Position numbers and translations under genes: made by a program. A DNA stretch of 48,642 nt, taken from contig JADGIG010000016.1 of assembly GCA_018985235.1 (NCBI GenBank), positions 1 through 48,642 on the forward strand. The letters run 5' to 3'. This DNA comes from Sanchytrium tribonematis (lineage: Eukaryota; Sanchytriomycota; Sanchytriomycetes; Sanchytriales; Sanchytriaceae). The notes beneath the pieces were generated by a model. The model did not search any database, was not told the origin of the DNA, and saw nothing but the letters and a program-made list of their open reading frames with translations. Shown one piece after another: positions 29,301 through 37,509 of the stretch; position 1 is the first letter of the stretch; each line of letters begins with the position of its first letter.

Positions 29301-31138
29301 CTGTGAAAAATCACTCAATTCTTACGCAAAGGAGCTGTTTACGAGCCAGTCATTACAGTCACAAAAACTAATTAGAGCATTTTATAATTGCAATGATTTT
29401 ATACCCATTTTAGACATATTGTTCAAATACATGATTCTAATTAACAGATTAGATCTTATTGCTGAACTGTTGCACATTCTTAAAGACTTAAACTATAGAA
29501 TATGTGACGATGAGTTAAATTTGATATTCGATTATTTGCTCGGGACAAACGAATTTCGACTTTTGTACAATTTGTATCCTTATTCTAAAATGTTTTTGAG
29601 ACTTGTGCACCAAAATAGTGAAAAGTCTCTATCAGAAATCAAATACATTCTCAGCCGAAATGATTGCAAAGATTTGATAAATGACAACATGGATTTGATA
29701 AATACCATTAATAATGGAGAACTTCTAAATATGATACAATCACATATCAAATCTAAACCTGACAAGAACATAGCCGAAACATTAGATGTGGCTGATTTCT
29801 CCAACGAAGCGCTGGAAAGTGTTGATTCAAGATATAAAATTGAGAATTTCAGTGACAAATTTAGTCACAAGTACCCTACAATAAGAAAACAGCCTTCTTT
29901 TTTTGCTACGGAACAGATCATATCTCAGCTAAATCTGTGTGATCCAACAAAATCCTACTACGCTCTCAAAGAATTTGAAAAATGTTTGCTCAGTGATTCT
30001 ATCTCTACAGCTCAATATTTAGACTCTTTGATAAAAGTTATGGTAGATAATTTTAATAAGCATTTAAATTTAAGTTTACCGGCAAATACTAGGCTGATTA
30101 AGGAGTTGTGTGCTGTATTTTTATCTTTATCAACTGACAGTAATTTGATAAGCGCTTTAAGCGACTCCTCATTAGAAGAATTCTTTCGCTGCTTGCTGTT
30201 TAATCTCAAGTCTGTTAAAGACTCTAAAATTCAAAGTTTTATTAATTCTGTTATTGTCAAATCGTTGTACAACTTAAATAGAAATCGCGCATTTCAGTAA
30301 TTTAAATTAACATAGATTGCTTTTTAAGCTGTTGACAGACACTTGTAATTTGACAAATGTGGAAGAATTTGACCAAAAATGCACTCTAATTTCAAAATGT
30401 ATGTTGAAGCTGACAAAAGATGTACAAATTAAACATGCTGATCGCACCAATTACTTAGATTTAAAAACTTTGCTGTATGTAATGCATGAGTTTTTTGGGT
30501 TTCTACAATCTGTAGGAATGGATCAAAAAAACAATGATAATTCTGAAGTCCCTTTGCGTTCAGTGAAAACGGTGCTTGTTTATTTATGTAAAACCATTGG
30601 TGATGAATTTCAAATCTTTCTCGATAGATGTTTGGACGAATTGAATGATGACATCTTTCAATTTTTCAAATCCTACACGGATAAGGGTGAAAACCAAGGA
30701 AATGATAGTAATTCCTCGAGTGGCCAGAACAACCATAAGATTGATCTTGAAAGTATTTTTTTTGAAATTATTAACCAAGGAACGGTTTCTACTATACTCG
30801 AAAAGGTAGTTGGCCTGAAAGGCCAATATTCCATATCAGATAAGCGACTTAAAGATATTTTAGATAATATTGAAATCGATCCTACAACCAAAAATTTTCT
30901 TTTCAAGCATTTGAATTTATACGAAAATGAACTTCAAATCCCGGAATTTGCAATGTTGGATTCTCATACCAATGTTTTCAACAGACCACTTAATTCAAGG
31001 TTAAAACTTCTTCAAAACAAACTGAATAATCTGCGAGATTCAACGAATGCGCTCGATGCAGAAATTGACGAGGAGCCCGCATCTATCAGCTCTATCCAAA
31101 ATCTAGCAGATCGTTTAAAAAAAATCCAAAGCCAATAA
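26317..31138 (+). CDS. XMAP215/Dis1-family microtubule polymerase with multiple TOG domains (two exons)
   Basis: Exons 26317-30296 and 30316-31138 give 1600 aa, roughly twice the length of yeast Stu2 or Alp14. TOG-type helical repeat arrays are announced by W-K-x-R/K motifs: WKIRKEKYEGL near residue 6, TKWKIKFEALNSI near 240, SPDWKTRLEIVKGL near 560 and EKQWKLRKEALLQL near 777. More helical repeats follow, then a polar C-terminus with a final helix (LKLLQNKLNNLRDSTNALDAE). Lys-rich linkers lie near residue 495-530. TOG domains bind tubulin dimers to speed plus-end growth at spindles and cilia. Splicing out the 19-nt intron joins NRNRAFQ to LLFKLLTD. Confidence 0.88.
30297..30315 (+). other. 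19-nt intron in the XMAP215-like gene
   Basis: GTAATTTAAATTAACATAG, phase 2 (CA|A). Branch-like TTAAC, A at -6. Retention gives TAA directly at the junction and removes the last 270 residues. Confidence 0.9.
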
Positions 31139-31150
31139 ATTTCAGCCACA

Positions 31151-32188
31151 ATGGCACCATTTTTATATCTAATCGTTATTGCTTCAAACGTCTCGTCTGT
31201 TTATTATGATTACAGCGCGACAGCAATTATAGATGACATCATCGCGTCTCAGACTTCAAATTCAAGTTTAAATCCAGAGAGTTTAAAATACTCTACAGCA
31301 TCTACGTCTACCATTTCAAAAGTTTTTGTCGATTTATCGCCTCCTACCATCCCGGATAATCCCTCGTTAATGGACCAGCTAGAAGCTAACCAAACTTGTT
31401 CTCTGACAAGGGTAGACCTGAACAGATGCTTAACAGATAAAATTAGCTTGTTTATAAATACGAGGTTTGAATGGTATTTTATGTTGGTGTTGAATATTTG
31501 TTTATTGATTTTGGGAATGGTCTTGTTTGCTAAAATCAAATTGAAGGAACTTGTAATGAAGAAATCAAAAAAAAGAACGGCAGGAGCCTGGGCAAAAGTT
31601 AGCTTCATTTTTATTTTGCCAATTAGTCTTTTCAATTTGTTGATCTTATTAACTCCCAAATTTCCCGCTGCGTGTGCATATTTGCCTTCTATAATGGGAT
31701 TTGCTCTTATATGTTTATCAGCATTGCACCTGATGTCTTTGATAAGAATTATCGTGCGACTAGTAGTTATCAGACCTCAGCTTGTAAGTACTAGTATGAA
31801 AGCGACGCCAGGAAATCCAGATGAAGATTACGTTGAGCGAGCCCCCGAAAAATCTAAAGGGGCATTGTTAATAGATATATTGTGTCAGGTTGGTGTCATT
31901 GCAGCAATTCTGGTAGATTTTGCGATTTCAGGTTCACTTTTGGCAACCAATCCAATGACTATTGGGCAACTTCGATCTAGCAATGGAATTTCAGACTTAT
32001 TGACTTGTAGACCAGCTTATCAAGACGAATTTGTCAAGTCATTCTTCATCCCAAAGATATTAGTATTCACCGCTATCGTGGCGATTTCGGTATTTTTAAC
32101 AAATAATCCGCAATATTTTGCCAGCGCAAAACTCGACGACGTACCAGAGGGTAAAGAAGACACTGCTTTAGCTCTGAAGTCAATGTAG
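31151..32188 (+). CDS. Unknown multi-pass membrane protein, 345 aa
   Basis: Not recognised. It begins with a signal peptide (MAPFLYLIVIASNVSSVYY). A Ser/Thr-rich lumenal or extracellular segment of about 90 residues follows, with sequons (NSS, NQT) and two Cys. Then about five membrane helices appear: near residues 107-127, 150-168, 175-200, 240-262 and 300-318. Between helices 3 and 4 is a cytosolic loop (KATPGNPDEDYVERAPEKSKG), and the C-terminal tail is short and acidic. Such a design fits a plasma-membrane or endomembrane protein. It starts 12 bp after the XMAP215 stop. Confidence 0.7.
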   Translation: MAPFLYLIVIASNVSSVYYDYSATAIIDDIIASQTSNSSLNPESLKYSTASTSTISKVFVDLSPPTIPDNPSLMDQLEANQTCSLTRVDLNRCLTDKISLFINTRFEWYFMLVLNICLLILGMVLFAKIKLKELVMKKSKKRTAGAWAKVSFIFILPISLFNLLILLTPKFPAACAYLPSIMGFALICLSALHLMSLIRIIVRLVVIRPQLVSTSMKATPGNPDEDYVERAPEKSKGALLIDILCQVGVIAAILVDFAISGSLLATNPMTIGQLRSSNGISDLLTCRPAYQDEFVKSFFIPKILVFTAIVAISVFLTNNPQYFASAKLDDVPEGKEDTALALKSM

Positions 32189-32238
32189 AATATTATTCAT
32201 ATAGTGCTTTTTATATATTGTTTGTTCTTCTTGCAGTG

Positions 32239-32430
32239 ATGTCTTCTTTAGCAATTCATTTTTTGTACCAATACGACGATACTCATCCAATCTACTCCAT
32301 GTTGCTAAAGGAAAATTTACAGTTGGAACTGTTTTGCTCATTCATAACAATGCTTATCATGACTTTAATCTACATTCATAACTTAGAATACAAGAATAGA
32401 ATTAAAGAAGTGAAATTATTTACCTACTAA
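32239..32430 (+). CDS. Small two-helix membrane protein, 63 aa
   Basis: ATG-initiated frame of 63 codons; an in-frame TTG 7 codons earlier is not used as start. The sequence has a short hydrophobic N-terminus (MSSLAIHFLYQY), a polar loop DDTHPIYSMLLKEN, a clear membrane helix LELFCSFITMLIMTLIYI, then a basic tail. Small ER or mitochondrial complex subunits look like this, but no family is recognised. A pyrimidine-rich GT...CAG stretch just upstream (32220-32236) could be a splice site joining it to another exon, though the length (17 nt) is off-pattern. Confidence 0.45.
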   Translation: MSSLAIHFLYQYDDTHPIYSMLLKENLQLELFCSFITMLIMTLIYIHNLEYKNRIKEVKLFTY

Positions 32431-32499
32431 TCTCCGGCAAATAAATACCTTGAGCTTACTTCATTAAATTTTCTGGACTTGAGCTTAAAGGTAATTGCT

Positions 32500-32590
32500 A
32501 GGTGCAACACGACGTTCCATACGTTCTCACGAATCAAACCAATCACGAGGACCCCGTGCCTCACGTTCTACTATATAAGAAACACGACCC
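32500..32590 (+). promoter_or_regulatory. Severin promoter region with TATA-like box
   Basis: Upstream of the severin ATG is a GC-richer island with repeated ACGTTCT/CACG words (for example near 32518 and 32563) and a TATA-like TATATAAG (32572-32579), 28 bp before the ATG at 32600. If TATA works at the usual distance, the transcript would start at or near the ATG. Motif roles are inferred. Confidence 0.4.
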
Positions 32591-32599
32591 AGAAGTGCC

Positions 32600-33712
32600 A
32601 TGCGTGAGCAACAAACTAAAGTTCAATTAAACTCAACTACTCAAGTTGGAGGAGATTTGTCCAAAAAATTAAAGGAAGCAGCAAGTACCGGAGAACCTGC
32701 TTGGAAAATTGTTGACCAGAACAACATCGGAATGTACATCTGGCGAATTGAGAAATTCCAACCTAAGGCAGTACCAAAGGAACAGCACGGAAAATTTTAT
32801 GATGGGGATTCTTATTTAGTTCTAAATGCTTACAAAACTACAGGATCAAATACCTTGAAGTATGACTTGCACTTTTGGTTGGGTACAGAAACATCTCAAG
32901 ATGAGGCTGGAACTGCAGCATATAAGACAGTTGAATTAGACGACTTCCTTGGAGGAGCACCTGTTCAATATAGAGAAGTTCAAGGAAGTGAATCATCCTT
33001 GTTTTTAAGTTACTTTCCGGTATTTCTAGTTCAACATGGTGGTGTAGACTCTGGATTTACCAAGGTCAAACCTGTTGACTACAAGCCAAGATTATTACAT
33101 GTTAAAGGTAGCAGAAAGAAGTTGGTGGTTCGACAAGTAGAATTACACACCGACTCCATGAACTCTGGAGACGTGTTCATCTTGGATGCTGGACTCGAAA
33201 TTTATCAATGGAACGGTGAAAAGGCAGCTGCATGGGAAAAGAACAAGGCTAACGAATTAGTCAGATCCATTCAGCAAGAGAGATTAGGAAAACCGAAGAC
33301 CTTTGTTTTTGATGAAGCAGATAAAAATATTTCTGACTTTTACACCAAGCTTGGTAGCAATGGTAAAATCAAGTCCGCAGAAGAAGGTGGAGATGACAAT
33401 TCCGTTGCAGTACTTCCAAAGAAAATTTATCGCTTGTCTGATGCATCTGGAAGTATGCAATTTAGTGATGAGACTTTGTCAACCGGTAAATTGGCACGAA
33501 GTCAATTAGACCAGAACGATGTTTTTGTTATCGACAATGGAACTGAAGTTTTTGTTTGGATTGGAAAAGCTACAACAGCAGAAGAGAGAGCCCAAGGATT
33601 ACAATATGCTGAGAAATACTTGAAGGAATTTAACAGACCAATGACTACACCAATTTGTAAGGTCAACGCTGGTAACGAATCTGAATTCTTTTGGAAATCT
33701 TTTGACGCTTAA
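32600..33712 (+). CDS. Severin-like actin-severing/capping protein (gelsolin family)
   Basis: 370 aa with three gelsolin-homology domains, the size of severin/fragmin: G1 about residues 35-150 (from AWKIVDQNNIGMYIWRIEKF), G2 about 165-250 (LVVRQVELHTDSMNSGDVFILD), G3 about 270-365 (KKIYRLSDASGSMQFS...DVFVIDNGTEVFVWIGKATT). Acidic clusters in the usual Ca2+ sites and the KYDLHFWLGTETSQDEAGTAAYKTVELD segment of G1 are conserved. It severs and caps actin filaments in a Ca2+-dependent way. Codon choice is more restricted than in neighbours, suggesting strong expression. Severins are common in amoebozoa and some fungi but absent from yeasts. Confidence 0.93.
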   Translation: MREQQTKVQLNSTTQVGGDLSKKLKEAASTGEPAWKIVDQNNIGMYIWRIEKFQPKAVPKEQHGKFYDGDSYLVLNAYKTTGSNTLKYDLHFWLGTETSQDEAGTAAYKTVELDDFLGGAPVQYREVQGSESSLFLSYFPVFLVQHGGVDSGFTKVKPVDYKPRLLHVKGSRKKLVVRQVELHTDSMNSGDVFILDAGLEIYQWNGEKAAAWEKNKANELVRSIQQERLGKPKTFVFDEADKNISDFYTKLGSNGKIKSAEEGGDDNSVAVLPKKIYRLSDASGSMQFSDETLSTGKLARSQLDQNDVFVIDNGTEVFVWIGKATTAEERAQGLQYAEKYLKEFNRPMTTPICKVNAGNESEFFWKSFDA

Positions 33713-33762
33713 TTTTTGTTAATTAATAAAAATTTTGAAATATTTTTCCAAGTTTTGGGCTG

Positions 33763-34983
33763 ATGCTCCGTTTGATATCTCGTTCTTTCCAAACTAGATT
33801 TCACTATAAAATAATACCTTTCAAGCTAGCTGACATTGGAGAAGGTATCAAAGAATGTGAAGTACTTCAGTGGTATATAAAAGAAGGTGATCATATTGGT
33901 GAGTTTGATAAATTATGCGAGGTACAATCTGACAAGGCTGCTGTCGAAATCACAAGTCGATATACCGGAATAATTAAAAAATTGCATAAAAACATTGGTG
34001 AAATAGTACAAGTGGGGGGAACTCTTGTGGACATAGATATCAAAGGAGATGATAAGGAATCCATTAAGAATACTTCAAATTTGAAAGCAGAGCCAAATTT
34101 ACCCGCAGACTTATCGAAAGAAGCTAAAATTGAACCTCAAAGAAATTTCAAAATCATTGCAACACCAAGTATCCGTAGAATTGCAAGAGAAAAAAAGATA
34201 GATTTGCACAATGTTAAAGGGTCCGGCAAGAATGGCAGGATAATGAAGGAAGATATTGTCGAAGTTTCTTCCGCTGAATCCGAAGAACCTGCATTAGACC
34301 AAGAAAGCCTGATTCAGAATTCAATTGAAAGAGCTATGTTTAAGTCCATGTCGTCTAGTGTTTCAATTCCAAGATTTGGCTACACAGATTTGTTTTTAAC
34401 CGCCAATTTAGATATGATGAAAGATAAAATTAATTCCGAAATTAAAGCTCAGAATATAAAGTTGTCGTACATGCCATTTTTGATCAAAGCGTTTTCTACG
34501 GCTTGTTTGCACTTCCCTGCTGCAAACGCATCTTTGAAGGGCGAACAAATTTATAAGAATGCATTTGTTAATATCGGTATAGCCATGGACACACCAAAGG
34601 GATTGATGGTGCCTTGTATCAAGCACGTACAAAAGAAAAGTATTTTAGAAATTAATGGCGAATTGCAAGTGCTTATCCAAAAAGCCAAGACTAACAAATT
34701 ATCAATCGATGATATCAGAGATGCAACGTTCACTATTTCTAACATTGGTACCATTGGGGGGATTTATGTCCATCCTGTGGTTCCTCCTGGAACTACTACT
34801 ATTGTTGGTTTAGGCAAGACGCAGTATATTCAGGATCCAGATTCGCTTGTTCCAAAAATTGTCAAATGCTTGCCAATCAGTTTATCTGCTGACCATAGAA
34901 TTGTTGATGGTGCCACATCCGCGAGATTTGTTCAAAAGACCAAAGAATTGCTAAATGGTTCACTATTGATTTATTTAAAATAA
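33763..34983 (+). CDS. DBT: Branched-chain 2-oxoacid dehydrogenase E2 (dihydrolipoyl transacylase)
   Basis: 406 aa. Presequence MLRLISRSFQTRFHYK is followed by the lipoyl domain with FKLADIGEGIKECEVLQWYIKEGD and the lipoylated Lys in EVQSDKAAVEITSRY. The E3-binding domain is IATPSIRRIAREKKIDLHNVKGSGKNGRIMKEDI (about 133-165). The catalytic domain ends with SADHRIVDGATSARF. ADIGEGI and QSDKA separate the branched-chain enzyme from pyruvate (ALSPTM) and 2-oxoglutarate E2. It works upstream of isovaleryl-CoA dehydrogenase in leucine, isoleucine and valine breakdown in mitochondria. It starts 50 bp after severin. Confidence 0.95.
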   Translation: MLRLISRSFQTRFHYKIIPFKLADIGEGIKECEVLQWYIKEGDHIGEFDKLCEVQSDKAAVEITSRYTGIIKKLHKNIGEIVQVGGTLVDIDIKGDDKESIKNTSNLKAEPNLPADLSKEAKIEPQRNFKIIATPSIRRIAREKKIDLHNVKGSGKNGRIMKEDIVEVSSAESEEPALDQESLIQNSIERAMFKSMSSSVSIPRFGYTDLFLTANLDMMKDKINSEIKAQNIKLSYMPFLIKAFSTACLHFPAANASLKGEQIYKNAFVNIGIAMDTPKGLMVPCIKHVQKKSILEINGELQVLIQKAKTNKLSIDDIRDATFTISNIGTIGGIYVHPVVPPGTTTIVGLGKTQYIQDPDSLVPKIVKCLPISLSADHRIVDGATSARFVQKTKELLNGSLLIYLK

Positions 34984-34989
34984 ATTTTA

Positions 34990-36481
34990 TCAGCCAATTA
35001 GTAGTTCTAGTATTGATATAAAAAATTCGTTACCGAAAGAAACTAATTCTTCCCTGGAAATGCGATAAAGTTCTGGATTATTATTGATTGCATACTTTCT
35101 GTAATATAAAAAACCAGCCATAGGTTGGCCGAAAACGCAAAACACACACCAAAATATCATATTTCCCAGAGTGTTAATACCTTTAAAACCCGGTCTATAA
35201 AATGTTCTATACCACTTGTCAAACCTTTCCGTTAATATGATTAACGGAACCTGGCCAAAAATAGCCCAAAAAGCCCACATGTTATAAATGCCGGTAGGTA
35301 CAGCGACAATCCATTCGTGAAATATAGCCGAAATCAAAAATACAAGTAGTCCTGCTTGAAACTTATTGATCTGAACTGTCTCGCCTTTTTTATTCTTAGA
35401 TTGCAACAAGGGAACAAAAACATGTCTCTTTAACCACTGGTGTACGGGTTGATTCCTATATTAATAATAAAAACCAAAGTCTCCAGTATGTTGCCAACTC
35501 ACTAGAATTCCACCATTCTCTATAAAATAGACGGTCTCCAAACTGAGTAATCTCAGCCCAAAAATACAAATAAGCGTGAAAAAATCCATAAAACATGGCT
35601 AGCCAAATTAAAGATACAGATAAGGAAAGTTTTAATATGCGTTCCAACAACTGAAAAGAAGTCATTTCTCTAGATTTTATCATTTGAATAGAATTTTCAA
35701 GAGTTGGCTGGGCATATTGCTGGGCCAAAATTAGAATAAAACTCATACTCAAGCAAAATTCAGTGAGATATCTAAAGGCTTTCAAAAAACTTCGCGATGG
35801 AGCTTTGGGGTATTCATACTGAAAGCAAAGAGTAGGAATCAGCAAAAATATGCTGTAATCTTTCAGCGTGACCTGCCTATGTTCATTTAATGTAACAAAT
35901 GCAAAACTAAAAAGCTTTAACACCAAAATGGTAGCAAATAATAATGCTCCAATTCCTATTGCAGGATTCTTACAATAACGTCCTACAATGTAGGTTTGAT
36001 CCACTAATAATGATAGGGCATTGACTGAGTGCCACCTCATGGAATTTCGAAAGAAAAACTGATTTTTCCGACCTGCTTCAATAATGAATCCTGAAAAATA
36101 ATGAAATATATGAAAGGCAATGCAGCAGACTAGAAATTGAGCGTCATATAAGCTTAAAGTAGGAAGGTGGACCAAAATTCCGTACTTGGACATATTTTCC
36201 ATTACTAACCGAAAGACCATCGCTAAAGAAAGAGATCCCAATAAATTTACGAAACCAGAATAGTCACTATTAGCAAATTTGTCTAATGGAGCGAGCCTTA
36301 TTTGAGTGTGTACCAAACCGGTGTGAGGTAAAAAGACAGGTTTTTCAACGATAGCCACAGACTTTTCAGTTAAATCAGACTGACTTCTAACAATAGTAGC
36401 ATCACTTCCTTCATCACTAGTAGAAGTAGGAATTCGTTTCCTAACATATTTTCGTTTAATTACTTTTTGTGTCTGTGTCAT
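34990..36481 (-). CDS. DGA1-type (DGAT1): Diacylglycerol O-acyltransferase 1 (MBOAT; two exons)
   Basis: Transcript-order exons 36481-35475 and 35455-34990 give 490 aa, typical for DGAT1. It has a basic, Ser-rich N-terminus (KRKYVRKRIPTSTSDEGSD) and about nine membrane helices. Landmarks are LFYREWWNS (family FYxDWWN-like) near residue 326, SAIFHEWIVAVPTGIYNMWAF with the catalytic MBOAT His, and GQPMAGFLYYRKY near the end. It esterifies diacylglycerol to triacylglycerol in the ER. The REWWN form favours DGAT1 over sterol acyltransferase. The intron splits the motif WRLWNQPVHQWLKRHVFVPL, restored by removing 19 nt. Not to be confused with the unrelated DGAT2 family of yeast DGA1; I use the animal/plant name. 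Confidence 0.93.
35456..35474 (-). other. 19-nt intron in DGAT1
   Basis: Coding strand GTTTTTATTATTAATATAG, phase 2 (TG|G). Branch-like TTAAT, A at -6. One of two introns starting GTT rather than GTA. Confidence 0.93.
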
Positions 36482-36515
36482 ATTAACTCCACCTAATAGT
36501 TAAACAGAACAATAT

Positions 36516-36737
36516 TTATTTGAGTTTACTGAATAGTTTTTTAGAAGAGCACTGGTCCACGCAATGCATCAAATGAAAGAATTCCTCGACACATTTTTCA
36601 TTGGCTCCATTCTCAACTCGTTTATTGCAAGCGATCAAATGTTCAGATTCGTGATGGCATTTCTTTTCTGTACATTGTTCTCTGATTTGTATTCTAGGAT
36701 CAACAACTTCTTCCTCGCAATGTAAACGATGCAACAT
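36516..36737 (-). CDS. QCR6: Cytochrome bc1 hinge protein (QCR6/UQCRH)
   Basis: 73 aa, small twin-Cys-type protein of respiratory complex III in the intermembrane space, contacting cytochrome c1. EVVDPRIQIREQCTEKKCHHESEHLIACNKRV matches the family's LVDPLTTVREQCEQ-x-x-C pattern. ANEKCVEEFFHLMHCVDQCSSKKLFSKLK matches C-T-E-E-L-F-D-F-x-H-x-x-D-x-C-V-x-x-K-L-F. The acidic N-terminal stretch of many homologues is very short here. It lies 34 bp upstream of the DGAT1 start on the same strand, and 40 bp head-to-head from a coiled-coil gene. Confidence 0.92.
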   Translation of the reverse strand: MLHRLHCEEEVVDPRIQIREQCTEKKCHHESEHLIACNKRVENGANEKCVEEFFHLMHCVDQCSSKKLFSKLK

Positions 36738-36777
36738 GGAGTATCAAAAAATGTTTTTCTAAATGTTCTAGGCCGAA

Positions 36778-37254
36778 ATGTCAGAACAAAAAATCTTTAA
36801 TAAACACGATTCGATTTTGTCACTACAATGCAGTATTGAGGACAATACTCAATATCTCCAGCAAATTCAAGATAATAATATTGGACAAGTTCTTATGAAA
36901 GTGGAAGAACAACTTCAAGAAAATTTTCTACAATTAACTCAGCTTGAAAAAAATATGGAGAAGTTGCATGTTGATATGCACAATGAAATAGAAATTCATT
37001 CAAAAATAGATAAATTATATTCTGCTTTAAATGAAAGAAAAGATTCGGCTGCTTCAGCGCCAGAAAAAATCGATCGATCAGAAGAGAATGACCAATATAT
37101 GCTCAATAGAATTTCTAACAGGGTCGACACTCTTAGCAGACATTTCAATCATCTTAACAATTCTGTAAACTCAATAATGAAAAAGCAAGAGTGCTTCGAC
37201 GAAAAAATGAATAAGCTTATCAAAAAATTGGATACAGTATTAGGAAATAAATAA
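36778..37254 (+). CDS. Coiled-coil protein, 158 aa, unknown
   Basis: Not recognised. Almost the whole protein is predicted helical with heptad-like leucines: residues about 20-85 (IEDNTQYLQQIQDNNIGQVL onward) and about 105-155 (LNRISNRVDTLSRHFNHLNN onward), separated by a Ser/Ala-rich linker. Two coiled coils of this size fit a small subunit of a cytoskeletal, kinetochore or vesicle-tethering complex. Its TAA ends at 37254, and the next gene, on the other strand, ends at 37255. Confidence 0.65.
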   Translation: MSEQKIFNKHDSILSLQCSIEDNTQYLQQIQDNNIGQVLMKVEEQLQENFLQLTQLEKNMEKLHVDMHNEIEIHSKIDKLYSALNERKDSAASAPEKIDRSEENDQYMLNRISNRVDTLSRHFNHLNNSVNSIMKKQECFDEKMNKLIKKLDTVLGNK

Positions 37255-37494
37255 TTATTTATTTCGCAATTCTTTCATGACATCAACAAGAGATATCTCC
37301 TCTTTTTTCAATTCGTTCTGAAGTTCTACACTCAACTGTTGTGCTTTTTCATTCGACATTAGCTTGTAAACTTCAACAGTAGAGGTAGGACGTCCATTGC
37401 TTAACTTTTGCAATTCTCCAATGATACGTTGAAGATTGGAGTTTTTGTCCATGGCGCTTTTAAGTTTAGAAAGAGAATTGAGTCTGCGGAACAT
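37255..37494 (-). CDS. Small helical protein, 79 aa, possibly mitochondrial
   Basis: Not recognised. The N-terminus MFRRLNSLSKLKSAMDK is basic and amphipathic with no acidic residue before position 16, as in a mitochondrial presequence. The rest is helical and charged (LQRIIGELQKLSNGRP, LMSNEKAQQLSVELQNELKK, LVDVMKELRNK). Its stop codon abuts the stop of the coiled-coil gene tail to tail, and its ATG is 15 bp from the TUP1 stop on the same strand. The fit into a fully packed gap supports it as a real gene. Confidence 0.55.
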   Translation of the reverse strand: MFRRLNSLSKLKSAMDKNSNLQRIIGELQKLSNGRPTSTVEVYKLMSNEKAQQLSVELQNELKKEEISLVDVMKELRNK

Positions 37495-37509
37495 GGGGAA
37501 AATTTGGGT

